Shown piece by piece: positions 42,619 to 50,930 of a DNA stretch of 64,000 nucleotides. The position numbers were made by a program, and so were the translations under genes. The DNA is taken from NCBI GenBank assembly GCA_022774325.1, contig JALFNN010000065.1:1-64000 (forward strand). The letters run 5' to 3'. A model generated the notes under the pieces. That model had not been told where the DNA came from and did no database searches. It saw nothing but the letters and a program-made list of their open reading frames with translations. Each line of letters opens with the position of its first letter. Position 1 is the stretch's first letter. Source of the stretch: a bacterium. GTDB taxonomy: Bacteria > Bacillota > Clostridia > Lachnospirales > Lachnospiraceae.

Positions 42619-43950
42619 ATGACGCGAGAAAAGTATGAATCTTTGCCGCTTGCTACGTTAAAAGAGCTTGCCAAGGCAAGAGGTTTAAAAGGAATTTCTA
42701 CATTAAAGAAGGCGGAGCTCATCGAAGCGATGCTGAATGAAGATGATAAAGAAAATGCAAAAGAGGTCAAGGAAGAGATCAAGAATGAGAAGCAGGGCAG
42801 TAACGTGGATATTGAACAACTTGACAGCGGACGCACCGTAAATGGAATTCTGGAAGTAATGCCGGACGGGTATGGCTTTATACGTTCCAAGAATTATCTT
42901 CCCGGTGAGGATGATGTTTATGTGTCTCCGTCTCAGATCCGCAGGTTCGGACTTAAGACGGGCGATATCCTGACCGGTAACACCAGAGTGAAGACAATGC
43001 AGGAAAAGTTCAGTGCACTCCTGTATCTGACACAGATCAACGGCGTTTCTCCGGCAGAAGCTGCAAAACGGAGAAATTTTGAGGATATGACACCGATTTT
43101 CCCGAATAAGAGGCTGAGCCTTGAGACAGGGCGGACAAGCACCTCCATGCGTGTTATGGATCTGCTGTCCCCGATTGGAAAAGGACAGAGAGGTATGATC
43201 GTGTCGCCGCCGAAAGCCGGTAAGACAACGCTTCTGAAACAGGTTGCACTGTCTGTCAGAAAGAACAATCCGGAGGTTCATCTTCTGATTCTTCTGATCG
43301 ATGAGAGACCGGAAGAAGTAACCGATATTAAGGAAGCGATTGAAGGCGATAATGTGGAGGTGATCTATTCTACATTTGATGAATTGCCGGAACATCACAA
43401 GAGAGTCTCAGAGATGGTAATCGAGCGTGCGAAGAGACTGGTAGAGCATAAGAAAGATGTTATGATCCTTCTGGACAGTATTACAAGACTGGCTCGAGCG
43501 TACAATCTGGTTGTTCCGCCAAGCGGGCGAACACTGTCCGGTGGTCTGGATCCGGCTGCACTCCATATGCCGAAGCGTTTCTTCGGTGCGGCCAGAAATA
43601 TGAGGGAAGGCGGAAGCCTTACAATTCTTGCCACAGCGCTCGTTGATACCGGAAGTAAGATGGATGATGTGATTTACGAGGAATTCAAAGGAACCGGTAA
43701 TATGGAGCTTGTTCTCGACAGAAAGCTGTCTGAGAAGAGAATCTTCCCGGCAATCGACATTCCGAAATCCGGAACCAGAAGAGATGACCTGCTCCTCAGC
43801 ACAGAAGAGCAGGAGGCGGTTGATATTATGCGCCGCGCACTGAACGGCATGAAGCCGGATGAAGCTGTGGACAATATCCTGAATCTGTTTGACCGGACAA
43901 AGAACAATGCCGAGTTTGTTCAGATGGTCAAGAAAATGAAATGCATTTAA
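42619..43950 (+). CDS. rho: Transcription termination factor Rho
   Basis: A hexameric RNA-dependent ATPase and helicase that terminates transcription. Over 443 residues: an N-terminal SAP-like helix bundle (LPLATLKELAKARGLKGIST), the cold-shock-like RNA-binding domain (about residues 73-130; GILEVMPDGYGFIRS), and the ATPase core with Walker A SPPKAGKTT (about 196-204), LLILLIDERPEEVTD and LLDSITRLARAYN. The Q-loop and R-loop region SGGLDPAALHMPKRFFGAAR is normal. The start follows GAGGAGG. It is monocistronic, with rpmE next under its own promoter. Confidence 0.97.
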   Translation: MTREKYESLPLATLKELAKARGLKGISTLKKAELIEAMLNEDDKENAKEVKEEIKNEKQGSNVDIEQLDSGRTVNGILEVMPDGYGFIRSKNYLPGEDDVYVSPSQIRRFGLKTGDILTGNTRVKTMQEKFSALLYLTQINGVSPAEAAKRRNFEDMTPIFPNKRLSLETGRTSTSMRVMDLLSPIGKGQRGMIVSPPKAGKTTLLKQVALSVRKNNPEVHLLILLIDERPEEVTDIKEAIEGDNVEVIYSTFDELPEHHKRVSEMVIERAKRLVEHKKDVMILLDSITRLARAYNLVVPPSGRTLSGGLDPAALHMPKRFFGAARNMREGGSLTILATALVDTGSKMDDVIYEEFKGTGNMELVLDRKLSEKRIFPAIDIPKSGTRRDDLLLSTEEQEAVDIMRRALNGMKPDEAVDNILNLFDRTKNNAEFVQMVKKMKCI

Positions 43951-43981
43951 GAATTTGGTTAATAATTTTAAATGAAAAAAC

Positions 43982-44010
43982 TTGCATTTGCACATGAAGT
44001 GTGCTACAAT
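43982..44010 (+). promoter_or_regulatory. rpmE promoter
   Basis: TTGCAT (43982-43987) and TACAAT (44005-44010) are spaced by 17 nt. The 65-nt leader holds a CGCGT/ACGCG hairpin near 44037-44050 that may be an L31 autoregulatory leader. Confidence 0.7.
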
Positions 44011-44081
44011 AAGAAAGCTGTTTATAGACAATTAGCCGCGTTGAACGCGTAAAACGAATAAACTAAGAAGAGGTGAAAATC

Positions 44082-44282
44082 ATGAAAGAAGGAATCCATC
44101 CAGCATATCATCAGGCAACTGTAACCTGCAACTGCGGAAATACATTTGTAACAGGATCTACAAGCAAAGATATCCACGTAGAAATCTGCTCTAAGTGTCA
44201 TCCGTTCTACACAGGACAGCAGAAGGCAACTCAGGCTCGTGGCCGTGTTGATAAGTTCAATAAGAAATACGGAATTAAATAA
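44082..44282 (+). CDS. rpmE: 50S ribosomal protein bL31 (zinc-binding form)
   Basis: A 66-residue ribosomal protein. It is the C+ form, with zinc ligands in TCNCG (C-x-C) and CSKCHP (C-x2-C). Storage of zinc and replacement by a C- paralogue under zinc starvation is known for this class, but no paralogue is in the window. The ATG at 44082 follows AGAGGTG; the GTG at 44073 overlaps the site and is rejected. The DUF1385-prmC-prfA genes follow after a terminator. Confidence 0.97.
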   Translation: MKEGIHPAYHQATVTCNCGNTFVTGSTSKDIHVEICSKCHPFYTGQQKATQARGRVDKFNKKYGIK

Positions 44283-44334
44283 TATCCGGAATAGGAAGAA
44301 AGCTTATCGAAGCTTTCATACTGTAAGATATCAG

Positions 44335-44367
44335 CAGGCTGAGGTTTTCAGAATCTCAGCCTGTTTT
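44335..44367 (+). terminator. Terminator after rpmE
   Basis: CAGGCTGAG (44335-44343) pairs with CTCAGCCTG (44355-44363) and is followed by Ts. A second small hairpin (AAAGCTT/AAGCTTT) lies just upstream. Confidence 0.82.
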
Positions 44368-44411
44368 CTCTATAAGGTTTATATGGATTTGTATGATGGA
44401 AAGGAAATAAG

Positions 44412-45377
44412 ATGAAATCATCCAATATTGGAGGGCAGGCAGTTCTGGAAGGTGTCATGATGAAGAATCGTGATACTTACGCAGTTGCGGTAAGGAAGCC
44501 TGACGGAGAAATAGAGATCAAAAAAGACAACTACAGAAGTGTCACCGGTAAATGGTCGGCACTTACGAAGATTCCGTTCATACGCGGTGTGTTTAATTTT
44601 GTGGATTCCATGGTACTCGGAATGAGCACGCTGAACTGGTCCGCAGGATTCTATGAAGAGGAAGAAGAAGCGCGGGAACGGACAGAAGCGGAGGAGAAGA
44701 AGGCCAAAAAGCAGGAGGATCTTCTGATGGCTTTGACAATGGTGGTATCGTTTGTTCTGGCGATCGGCATCTTCATGGTGCTCCCTTATTTTATATCTGA
44801 TTTTCTGAAAAAATGGGTGCCATCTTATACGGTACGGCTGATTCTGGAAGGTGTGGTCCGAATTGCAATTTTTGTCGGGTATGTAGCAGCCATTTCTTTG
44901 ATGAAGGATATCCGGAGACTGTATCAGTATCATGGCGCAGAACACAAATGTATCAATTGTATTGAGCATGGGCTTCCGCTTACCGTGGAAAATGTCCGCA
45001 AGAGTTCCAAGGAACATAAAAGATGTGGAACCAGTTTCATGCTGTTTGTCATGATTGTCGGAATCGTACTACTGTTTTTTGTAAGGGTTGATTCTGTTGT
45101 CATGCGGGTGATCGTGAGAATTGCGCTGCTTCCGATCATTGCCGGTATTTCGTATGAGCTGATCAAATGGGCCGGGAACAGTAATAACCCGATTGTCTGT
45201 ATCTTGAGTAAACCGGGACTCATGCTGCAGCATCTGACAACTAAGGAGCCGAATGATGAGATGATTCAGGTGGGAATCGCTTCCGTTGAAGCGGTATTTG
45301 ACTGGAAAGAGTATCTGCGTAAGAATTTCGGATGGCAGGATGGAGAAGAGACAAGTGACGTATCAGGAAGCATATAA
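44412..45377 (+). CDS. DUF1385 membrane protein (YqhQ family)
   Basis: A 321-residue membrane protein. The N-terminal block SNIGGQAVLEGVMMKNRDTY is the DUF1385 signature. A charged segment (about residues 80-97) precedes four or so membrane helices, interrupted by a conserved YQYHGAEHKCINCIEHG with Cys and His residues. The molecular role is unknown. The position between rpmE and prmC-prfA is conserved in Firmicutes. The start follows GGAAAGGAAAT. It overlaps prmC by 23 nt. Confidence 0.92.
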   Translation: MKSSNIGGQAVLEGVMMKNRDTYAVAVRKPDGEIEIKKDNYRSVTGKWSALTKIPFIRGVFNFVDSMVLGMSTLNWSAGFYEEEEEARERTEAEEKKAKKQEDLLMALTMVVSFVLAIGIFMVLPYFISDFLKKWVPSYTVRLILEGVVRIAIFVGYVAAISLMKDIRRLYQYHGAEHKCINCIEHGLPLTVENVRKSSKEHKRCGTSFMLFVMIVGIVLLFFVRVDSVVMRVIVRIALLPIIAGISYELIKWAGNSNNPIVCILSKPGLMLQHLTTKEPNDEMIQVGIASVEAVFDWKEYLRKNFGWQDGEETSDVSGSI

Positions 45378-46287
45378 AAAAGCAGTACGGAATCTAAATG
45401 AAAATCAGATTTCAGATGCAGAGAGTGATGCCTGGATCCTGATGGAACATGTGACGGGAATGAACCGCACTCGATATTATGTGGACGGATTCGATGAAAT
45501 GGATCCTGAAGATGAAAAGCAGTATTTTGAATTGATCGGGAAACGGCTTCAGAGAATACCGGTTCAGCATCTGACCGGGATTCAGGAATTTATGGGAATG
45601 GCATTTATGGTCAATGAGCATGTGCTGATTCCCAGGCAGGATACCGAGATCCTGGTGGAAGAGGCGGAGAACTCTCCGCGGATCAGAGGCGAGGAATTTG
45701 GCGATGAGGCGAGAGAAGAATTTCCAGAAGAGCTGATTCGAAGAGAGATTCCGGGGAATATAGAAGTGCTGGATATGTGCACAGGATCCGGCTGTATTAT
45801 TATCAGTATGAAGAAAAGAAATCCGGAACTGGTCTGCACTGCAGTGGATGTCTCGGAAGAGGCGCTTGCAGTTGCAAGAGAAAATGCCCGCAGACTGGGA
45901 GCTGATGTGGAATTTATTAAGAGCGATATGTTTTCCGAAATACAGGGGCAATTCGACATCATCGTTTCTAATCCGCCTTATATACCGACCGCAGTAATCG
46001 GGGGATTGGAAGAAGAAGTGCAGAAATATGATCCGTTTATCGCGTTGGACGGACGGGAAGACGGACTTTATTTCTATCGGATTCTGGCGGAAGAGAGCAG
46101 AAAGTATCTGAAAGATGGCGGGTATTTGTATCTGGAGATCGGCCATGATCAGAAGGAAGCGGTCGAAGAGCTGCTTCGTGAGGCCGGATTTGAGAAAATA
46201 CATACACAAAAGGATTTGGCAGGTCTTGACCGGGTCGTTTCCGGCGTGTACAATATTTCAGGAGAGAATAGTAAAATAGAATCATAA
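45355..46287 (+). CDS. prmC: Peptide chain release factor N5-glutamine methyltransferase
   Basis: Methylates the glutamine of the GGQ motif in release factors RF1 and RF2. The catalytic NPPY motif starts at residue 206 (IIVSNPPYIPT), and the SAM-binding DMCTGSGCIIISMKK is intact. An N-terminal helical domain is present. The GTG start at 45355 is chosen because it follows GGAGAAGAG and gives MTYQEAYKKAV, the usual opening. An ATG at 45340 is the alternative. The gene overlaps DUF1385, and its substrate gene prfA follows 36 nt downstream. Length is 310 residues from the GTG. Confidence 0.93.
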   Translation: MTYQEAYKKAVRNLNENQISDAESDAWILMEHVTGMNRTRYYVDGFDEMDPEDEKQYFELIGKRLQRIPVQHLTGIQEFMGMAFMVNEHVLIPRQDTEILVEEAENSPRIRGEEFGDEAREEFPEELIRREIPGNIEVLDMCTGSGCIIISMKKRNPELVCTAVDVSEEALAVARENARRLGADVEFIKSDMFSEIQGQFDIIVSNPPYIPTAVIGGLEEEVQKYDPFIALDGREDGLYFYRILAEESRKYLKDGGYLYLEIGHDQKEAVEELLREAGFEKIHTQKDLAGLDRVVSGVYNISGENSKIES

Positions 46288-46323
46288 AGGCTGAGACTAA
46301 GCTGATAGCAGGAGGAGAATAAT

Positions 46324-47397
46324 ATGTTTGACAAATTAGAGGATTTGCTGATCCGCTATGAAGAGATTATGGGCGAACTGCAGGAACCGGATGTGGTGAA
46401 TGACCAGAATCGTTTCCGCAAGCTCATGAAGGAACAGAATGATCTGACCCCGATTGTTGAGGCATATAAGGAATATAAGAGTTGTAAGCAGAATATAGAG
46501 GACAGCCTTCTTATGCTGGAAGAAGAAAGCGACGAAGAGATGAAGGAACTGGCAAAAGAAGAGCTGAATGACTCCAAAAAGAGAATCGAAGAATTAGAGC
46601 AGGAACTGAAAATCCTGCTGTTACCGAAAGATCCGAACGATGACAAAAACGTTATCGTGGAGATTCGTGCAGGAGCGGGCGGAGATGAAGCAGCACTTTT
46701 CGCTGCAGAGATCTACCGCATGTATATCCATTACGCGGACAGCCGACGCTGGAAAAGTGAGATCATTTCCTTAAGTGAAAATGGGATCGGCGGTTTTAAG
46801 GAAGTTGTGTTCATGTTAACCGGGCAGGGAGCATATTCCCGTATGAAATACGAAAGCGGTGTACATCGAGTACAGCGTGTACCGGAGACGGAAAGCGGCG
46901 GACGTATCCATACATCAACGATCACGGTAGCAGTTATGCCGGAAGCGGAAGAAGTGGATGTTGTGATCGATGAGAAAGATATCCGTATTGACGTTATGCG
47001 TGCTTCCGGAAATGGTGGACAGTGTGTCAACACAACGGACTCTGCGGTTCGTCTGACCCACTACCCGACAGGAATTGTCATTTACAGCCAGACCGAGAAA
47101 TCACAGCTTCAGAATAAGGAAAAGGCTTTCCGTCTTCTGCGTTCTAAACTGTATGAGCTGGAACTGGAGAAGCAGCAGTCGGCAGAAGCCGAGGCAAGAA
47201 GAAGCCAGATCGGAACCGGTGACCGTTCCGAGAAGATCCGTACCTATAACTTCCCGCAGGGACGCGTGACGGATCACAGAATTAAGCTCACGTTGCATAA
47301 ACTTGATACGATTATGAACGGAGATCTGGATGAAATCATTGACAGTCTGATTGCGGCTGACCAGGCAGCGAAGCTGACGAAGATGAATGAGAATTAA
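46324..47397 (+). CDS. prfA: Peptide chain release factor 1
   Basis: Recognises UAA and UAG stop codons. The peptidyl-hydrolysis motif is G231-G232-Q233 in [11 protein letters not shown], the target of the PrmC encoded just upstream. The codon-recognition PxT motif reads P187-E-T189 ([14 protein letters not shown]), a form also seen in other Firmicutes RF1 proteins. Length is 357 residues. RF2 is excluded by the lack of an SPF motif. The start follows GCAGGAGGAG. It ends the DUF1385-prmC-prfA operon at the terminator at 47447. Confidence 0.96.
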   Translation: MFDKLEDLLIRYEEIMGELQEPDVVNDQNRFRKLMKEQNDLTPIVEAYKEYKSCKQNIEDSLLMLEEESDEEMKELAKEELNDSKKRIEELEQELKILLLPKDPNDDKNVIVEIRAGAGGDEAALFAAEIYRMYIHYADSRRWKSEIISLSENGIGGFKEVVFMLTGQGAYSRMKYESGVHRVQRVPETESGGRIHTSTITVAVMPEAEEVDVVIDEKDIRIDVMRASGNGGQCVNTTDSAVRLTHYPTGIVIYSQTEKSQLQNKEKAFRLLRSKLYELELEKQQSAEAEARRSQIGTGDRSEKIRTYNFPQGRVTDHRIKLTLHKLDTIMNGDLDEIIDSLIAADQAAKLTKMNEN

Positions 47398-47446
47398 GTA
47401 TAGAGCAAATCCTATATATTAAAACGTGAACGTGAAATAACGAGAG

Positions 47447-47486
47447 ACCACATAGATTGTATGCGATACGGCTATGTGGTTTTTTA
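47447..47486 (+). terminator. Terminator after prfA
   Basis: ACCACATAG (47447-47455) pairs with CTATGTGGT (47472-47480) around a GTAT/ATAC inner pair, followed by six Ts. Confidence 0.85.
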
Positions 47487-47495
47487 TTTACCATA

Positions 47496-47524
47496 TTGGA
47501 AGAATAAAGGAAAAATAGTATAAT
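47496..47524 (+). promoter_or_regulatory. Promoter of the exported C39-like protein gene
   Basis: TTGGAA (47496-47501) and a perfect TATAAT (47519-47524) are spaced by 17 nt, with an 85-nt leader to the start codon. Confidence 0.62.
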
Positions 47525-47609
47525 GAAAACGAACGTTTGATTTACTAATCAACATAAAACTACCGTAAAGGAGCGGTACGAGATAATAATTGATCGGAGG
47601 TATTTCGAG

Positions 47610-49037
47610 ATGAAAAAAATCAAGAAGCTTATGCCGGTGCTTTTAAGTTTTGTATTTGTTGTATCTACATTTATGACAATTACAGTTTTTGCAGCCGAAG
47701 CAGAACAGAACGGTTTAGTGGCTACGCTTACTTTCGACAAGCCGGAATATGCGGCAAATGAAGATGTCAATGTAACGCTTACCGTAAAAAATAACAATTC
47801 ATATGCCGTTAAAGATATTCAGACAGAGATAACTCTGCCCGACGGTGTCACGCTGAAAGACGGCAGCTTAACACAGGAAGCTTTTGAACTGAACAGTACC
47901 GAAAGCAAGACTTGCGAGCTTATCAAAATTGTAAAGGCAACCGAGCCTACAACTGATACAACCAGTCAGCAGACGGGAGATAATTCCCATACAGGTCTTT
48001 TTGTTGTTTTGATGATTTTGTCGGGCGGTGCGTTGCTCTTTATCGGAATTAAACAGAAGAAATTACACGCAAAAGGGACAATGTCTCTTATCCTCTGCTT
48101 TGCAATGGCGGGAGCAATGCTGCCTATGACAGCAAATGCCACATCCGAGAAGAAGAGTTTTTCTGTTGAAGAAACCGTAAAAATTGACGGCAAAAATGTG
48201 ACCGTTAAAGCCACTGTCTCCTACGCATTTGAACAATACAGTGACGTGACCGTTACGGACGGAACCGCAACAATTACGGCAAACGAAGTACCCGAAGCTG
48301 AAGATCTTGCCAATCAAATGAAGGATTATTACTTGAACGACACTGAACCGGAAGGAAATACATTTTATAATTATAATATTTCAAAAATGTCGTTGCCTGA
48401 AACGGATGAAACAGGAAAATGTAAATTTTTAAAATTACCGTTATATAGACAAAGCCATAATTTTACCTGTGGAGTGGCTTGCGTTGCATCTGTTTTACGC
48501 TATGCAGGGTATGATTTTGACACCAGAGAAGATCGATTACTTTGGGAACTTGCAGCAACTCCGGAAAATGGGACGAACTATGTGAATATAACAGAATATT
48601 TAGATGCCGTTCGTATAGATGATTTTCCGAATACACCAGTGATTGCAACAGAGGTTGTGTGTGAAGATTATGCTTCAAATGACTTGACGCTTACAGATAG
48701 TTTGCTATCGCAATTAAGGGCAGCTCTTGATGATGATTCTCCTGTTATTTGTGCGATTCAAGCATGGAGGGATGACGGTGATTATAAGGCTAAAACAGAA
48801 GACGACGGTCACTATGTTGTGTTAATTGGATATAAGAAGGATACGGAAAAAGATACATATATTTATTATTTTATAGATCCATCTACTGCCGGTAGTTACA
48901 CATATCTTACAGAAGAAGAATTTAGCTTGCGATGGCACGATAGTTTAGAAGGAAAATCAAAACGAATCGGAATTATAGTTTCGTATTTAAATTCAATACA
49001 GGAAGTCCCAATTGATGTTGTATATCATTTAGATTAA
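47610..49037 (+). CDS. Composite exported protein with C39-like cysteine peptidase domain
   Basis: A 475-residue protein. Order: signal peptide (residues 1-29); a DUF11-like beta domain (about 35-110; NEDVNVTLTVKNNNSYAVKD); a Thr/Gln-rich linker ending QTGDNSHTG; a hydrophobic helix (about 128-147) with a basic stop (KQKKLHAKG); a second helix (about 152-172) ending TANATS; a short beta part; and a C-terminal C39-like peptidase (about 270-475). The peptidase has Cys in QSHNFTCGVACVASVLRYAG, His in DDGHYVVLIGY and a following FIDPSTAG. The first anchor resembles a cell-wall sorting tail lying inside the protein. G+C drops from 29/60 at 47701-47760 to 17/60 at 48841-48900, suggesting fusion or transfer. 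Substrate unknown. Confidence 0.8.
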   Translation: MKKIKKLMPVLLSFVFVVSTFMTITVFAAEAEQNGLVATLTFDKPEYAANEDVNVTLTVKNNNSYAVKDIQTEITLPDGVTLKDGSLTQEAFELNSTESKTCELIKIVKATEPTTDTTSQQTGDNSHTGLFVVLMILSGGALLFIGIKQKKLHAKGTMSLILCFAMAGAMLPMTANATSEKKSFSVEETVKIDGKNVTVKATVSYAFEQYSDVTVTDGTATITANEVPEAEDLANQMKDYYLNDTEPEGNTFYNYNISKMSLPETDETGKCKFLKLPLYRQSHNFTCGVACVASVLRYAGYDFDTREDRLLWELAATPENGTNYVNITEYLDAVRIDDFPNTPVIATEVVCEDYASNDLTLTDSLLSQLRAALDDDSPVICAIQAWRDDGDYKAKTEDDGHYVVLIGYKKDTEKDTYIYYFIDPSTAGSYTYLTEEEFSLRWHDSLEGKSKRIGIIVSYLNSIQEVPIDVVYHLD

Positions 49038-49078
49038 CGAATAAAATGATAGCGCAAATGAATAAGAGTAAATAAGCC

Positions 49079-49113
49079 AAAGGCGATCAACCGTAAAAAG
49101 TTGGTCGCTTTTG
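49079..49113 (+). terminator. Terminator after the C39-like gene
   Basis: AAAGGCGATCAAC (49079-49091) pairs with GTTGGTCGCTTTT (49100-49112) with one G-T pair and a short A-rich loop. Confidence 0.75.
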
Positions 49114-49281
49114 TTACTTGTTAAACATATATAACCTATCGACTAAATAGGCTTATAATGGTAGTATTCATAGGGGATAAAGGAAGGCATTTCTGGCAGG
49201 AGTGGCAGTGGTGCTGATTTCTATTATGTTGGGAATGATATGTAATATATTATTATTATTACGTTTGATATAGGAGCAGAG

Positions 49282-50439
49282 ATGAAGAAGATTACTGTAG
49301 AAGAATTGGAAAAGATAGAATGGAACCAAAGTATGGTGGTGGATATCCGCCCCAATGATCAGTATCAGCGGGGAACCTTCCCGGGAGCGGTGAATATTCC
49401 GATGGCTGAACTGGAAGAACGCAGGAAAGAACTGGATGAGGCAAAAACCATCTATATGCTCTGTCATACCGGAGACAGAAGCCAGGAATATGTGGAAGAA
49501 CTGGAAGATGAAGGGTACGATGCAGTCAATGTGGAGGGTGGCTATCGAGCTTACTTACGTTTGTCTTTGTCGAGGTTTATGCAGGGGAATTGTCAAAAAG
49601 AAAAAGAGGAGAAAAAAGAAGAGATCGAGCGAAGCATCATTAAGAAATACCGCAGAGCGATCTGGCGGCCATTTACCAAAGCACTGAATGAATATCAGCT
49701 GATCCAGGAAGGAGACCGTGTGGCAGTGTGCATATCCGGGGGAAAGGATTCCATGCTTCTTGCAAAATTAATACAGGAATTGAAGAAGCATGGTAAGGTT
49801 CATTTTGAGGTAGTATTTCTGATTATGAATCCAGGATACAATGAAGATAACTGGAAAATTATTCGGGATAATGCCAATCTCCTTGGTATACCGCTTACTG
49901 TATTTGAGACTGATATTTTTGATACCGTGGCGGCAATTGATAAGAATCCCTGCTATCTCTGTGCGAGAATGCGACGGGGATATCTGTATTCCAAGGCAAA
50001 GGAACTGGGATGTAATAAGATTGCGTTAGGGCATCATTTTGATGATGTCATCGAAACCATTCTCATGGGCATGTTATACAGCGGTAAAGTGGAAACGATG
50101 ATGCCGAAGCTTCACAGTCAGAATTTTGAAGGAATGGAGTTGATACGGCCGCTGTATCTGGTAAAAGAAGAGGCAATCAAAGCTTGGAGGGACTCTAATG
50201 GACTTCATTTTATCCAATGTGCCTGCCGGTTTACGGAAAATTGTGTGAGCTGCGGTGGAGGAAGAGGATCGAAAAGAGATGAAATGAAGGAATTGATTGC
50301 ACAGTTCAGAAAAACAAGTGATGTCATTGATACAAATATATTTAACAGTGTTAGGAAAATCAATTTACGAAAGGTGATCGGATACTGCAAAGATGATATT
50401 GAGTATAACTTTCTGGATGATTATGAATTAACAAGATGA
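49282..50439 (+). CDS. Rhodanese and TtcA-like PP-loop ATPase fusion
   Basis: A 385-residue two-domain protein. The N-terminal rhodanese domain (about 1-95) has VVDIRPNDQYQRGTFPGAVN and the active-site loop LCHTGDRSQ with a persulfide-type Cys. The C-terminal PP-loop domain (about 135-385) has the ATP-binding SGGKDSM, a CYLCARMRR motif, GHHFDDVIETIL and a C-x-C plus CVSCGGGRG cluster, as in TtcA-type tRNA thiolases. A sulfur relay from rhodanese to PP-loop onto RNA is a natural inference. Similar domain pairs exist, with ThiI carrying its rhodanese at the other end. The start follows AGGAGCAGAG. The substrate tRNA position is not known. Confidence 0.87.
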   Translation: MKKITVEELEKIEWNQSMVVDIRPNDQYQRGTFPGAVNIPMAELEERRKELDEAKTIYMLCHTGDRSQEYVEELEDEGYDAVNVEGGYRAYLRLSLSRFMQGNCQKEKEEKKEEIERSIIKKYRRAIWRPFTKALNEYQLIQEGDRVAVCISGGKDSMLLAKLIQELKKHGKVHFEVVFLIMNPGYNEDNWKIIRDNANLLGIPLTVFETDIFDTVAAIDKNPCYLCARMRRGYLYSKAKELGCNKIALGHHFDDVIETILMGMLYSGKVETMMPKLHSQNFEGMELIRPLYLVKEEAIKAWRDSNGLHFIQCACRFTENCVSCGGGRGSKRDEMKELIAQFRKTSDVIDTNIFNSVRKINLRKVIGYCKDDIEYNFLDDYELTR

Positions 50440-50485
50440 ACTCTATTCTGTATGTGAAAAAGCGAATGAATTGCTTAACTAAAAT

Positions 50486-50671
50486 CAGCAGAAAGACAGG
50501 AGGGCTTTAACAATTCTGAAACAATTATTAAGGAAAGACGTGATGGCAATTATGACAAGTGGAAAATGGGATCTGGAATCTATTATCACTCAGGAATTCC
50601 CGCTGGAGCAGATCTCGGAGGCGATTCAGAATGCGACTGAACCGGAAAAGGCGTTTAATGTGACGATTTAA
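50486..50671 (+). pseudogene. C-terminal remnant of a zinc alcohol/polyol dehydrogenase
   Basis: The frame ending at 50671 reads KDVMAIMTSGKWDLESIITQ, then EFPLEQISEAIQNATEPEKA and FNVTI. This resembles the C-terminal segment of medium-chain zinc dehydrogenases (sorbitol or threonine dehydrogenase type). The catalytic and nucleotide-binding parts are absent upstream, where the rhodanese-PP-loop gene ends. An ATG at 50543 with AAGGAAAG could still give a 42-residue peptide. Confidence 0.6.
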
Positions 50672-50737
50672 TTTGAGTAGATTTTTATGCTTAAATGGTA
50701 ACTTAGATGATACACAGAAAGTGTTAAAAGGCATGAT

Positions 50738-50779
50738 AAAAAGTACAGAACAAATGTTCATTTTGTTCTGTACTTTTTT
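50738..50779. terminator. Hairpin terminator upstream of uvrB
   Basis: AAAAAGTACAGAACAAA (50738-50754) pairs with TTTTGTTCTGTACTTTTTT (50761-50779) around TGTTCA. It contains the LexA-like core described separately. The remaining interval 50780-50930 holds a likely TATACT -10 at 50792-50797 and little else. Confidence 0.8.
50747..50760. promoter_or_regulatory. Candidate LexA (SOS) box for uvrBA
   Basis: GAAC-AAAT-GTTC (50748-50759) matches the core GAACNNNNGTTC of Gram-positive LexA/DinR boxes. It lies just upstream of a TGTACT/TATACT pair (50769-50797) and 171 nt before uvrB, an SOS gene in Firmicutes. It coincides with a hairpin arm and loop, so chance is possible. Confidence 0.5.
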
Positions 50780-50930
50780 GGCCTTTGATGCTATACTGTA
50801 CTGTACATAGAATGGGTACTGGAAATGTGCAAGAAGTAGAGTTCCAGATGTTATAAAAATATGAAAATTGATGAAAAAGTTTATTCCAACTATCGAGTTT
50901 CCCTCGAGGGTTCAAACATAGGAGGACTAC

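Noticed and set aside
46882..46890. PET instead of PAT in the RF1 codon-recognition motif
   Set aside because: From memory the same form occurs in other Firmicutes RF1 proteins, so it is not a sign of recoding.
49190..49275. Short hydrophobic frame (FLAGVAVVLISIMLGMI-like) upstream of the rhodanese fusion
   Set aside because: No ATG with a suitable ribosome site; it begins right after an in-frame stop. A toxin-like peptide cannot be supported.
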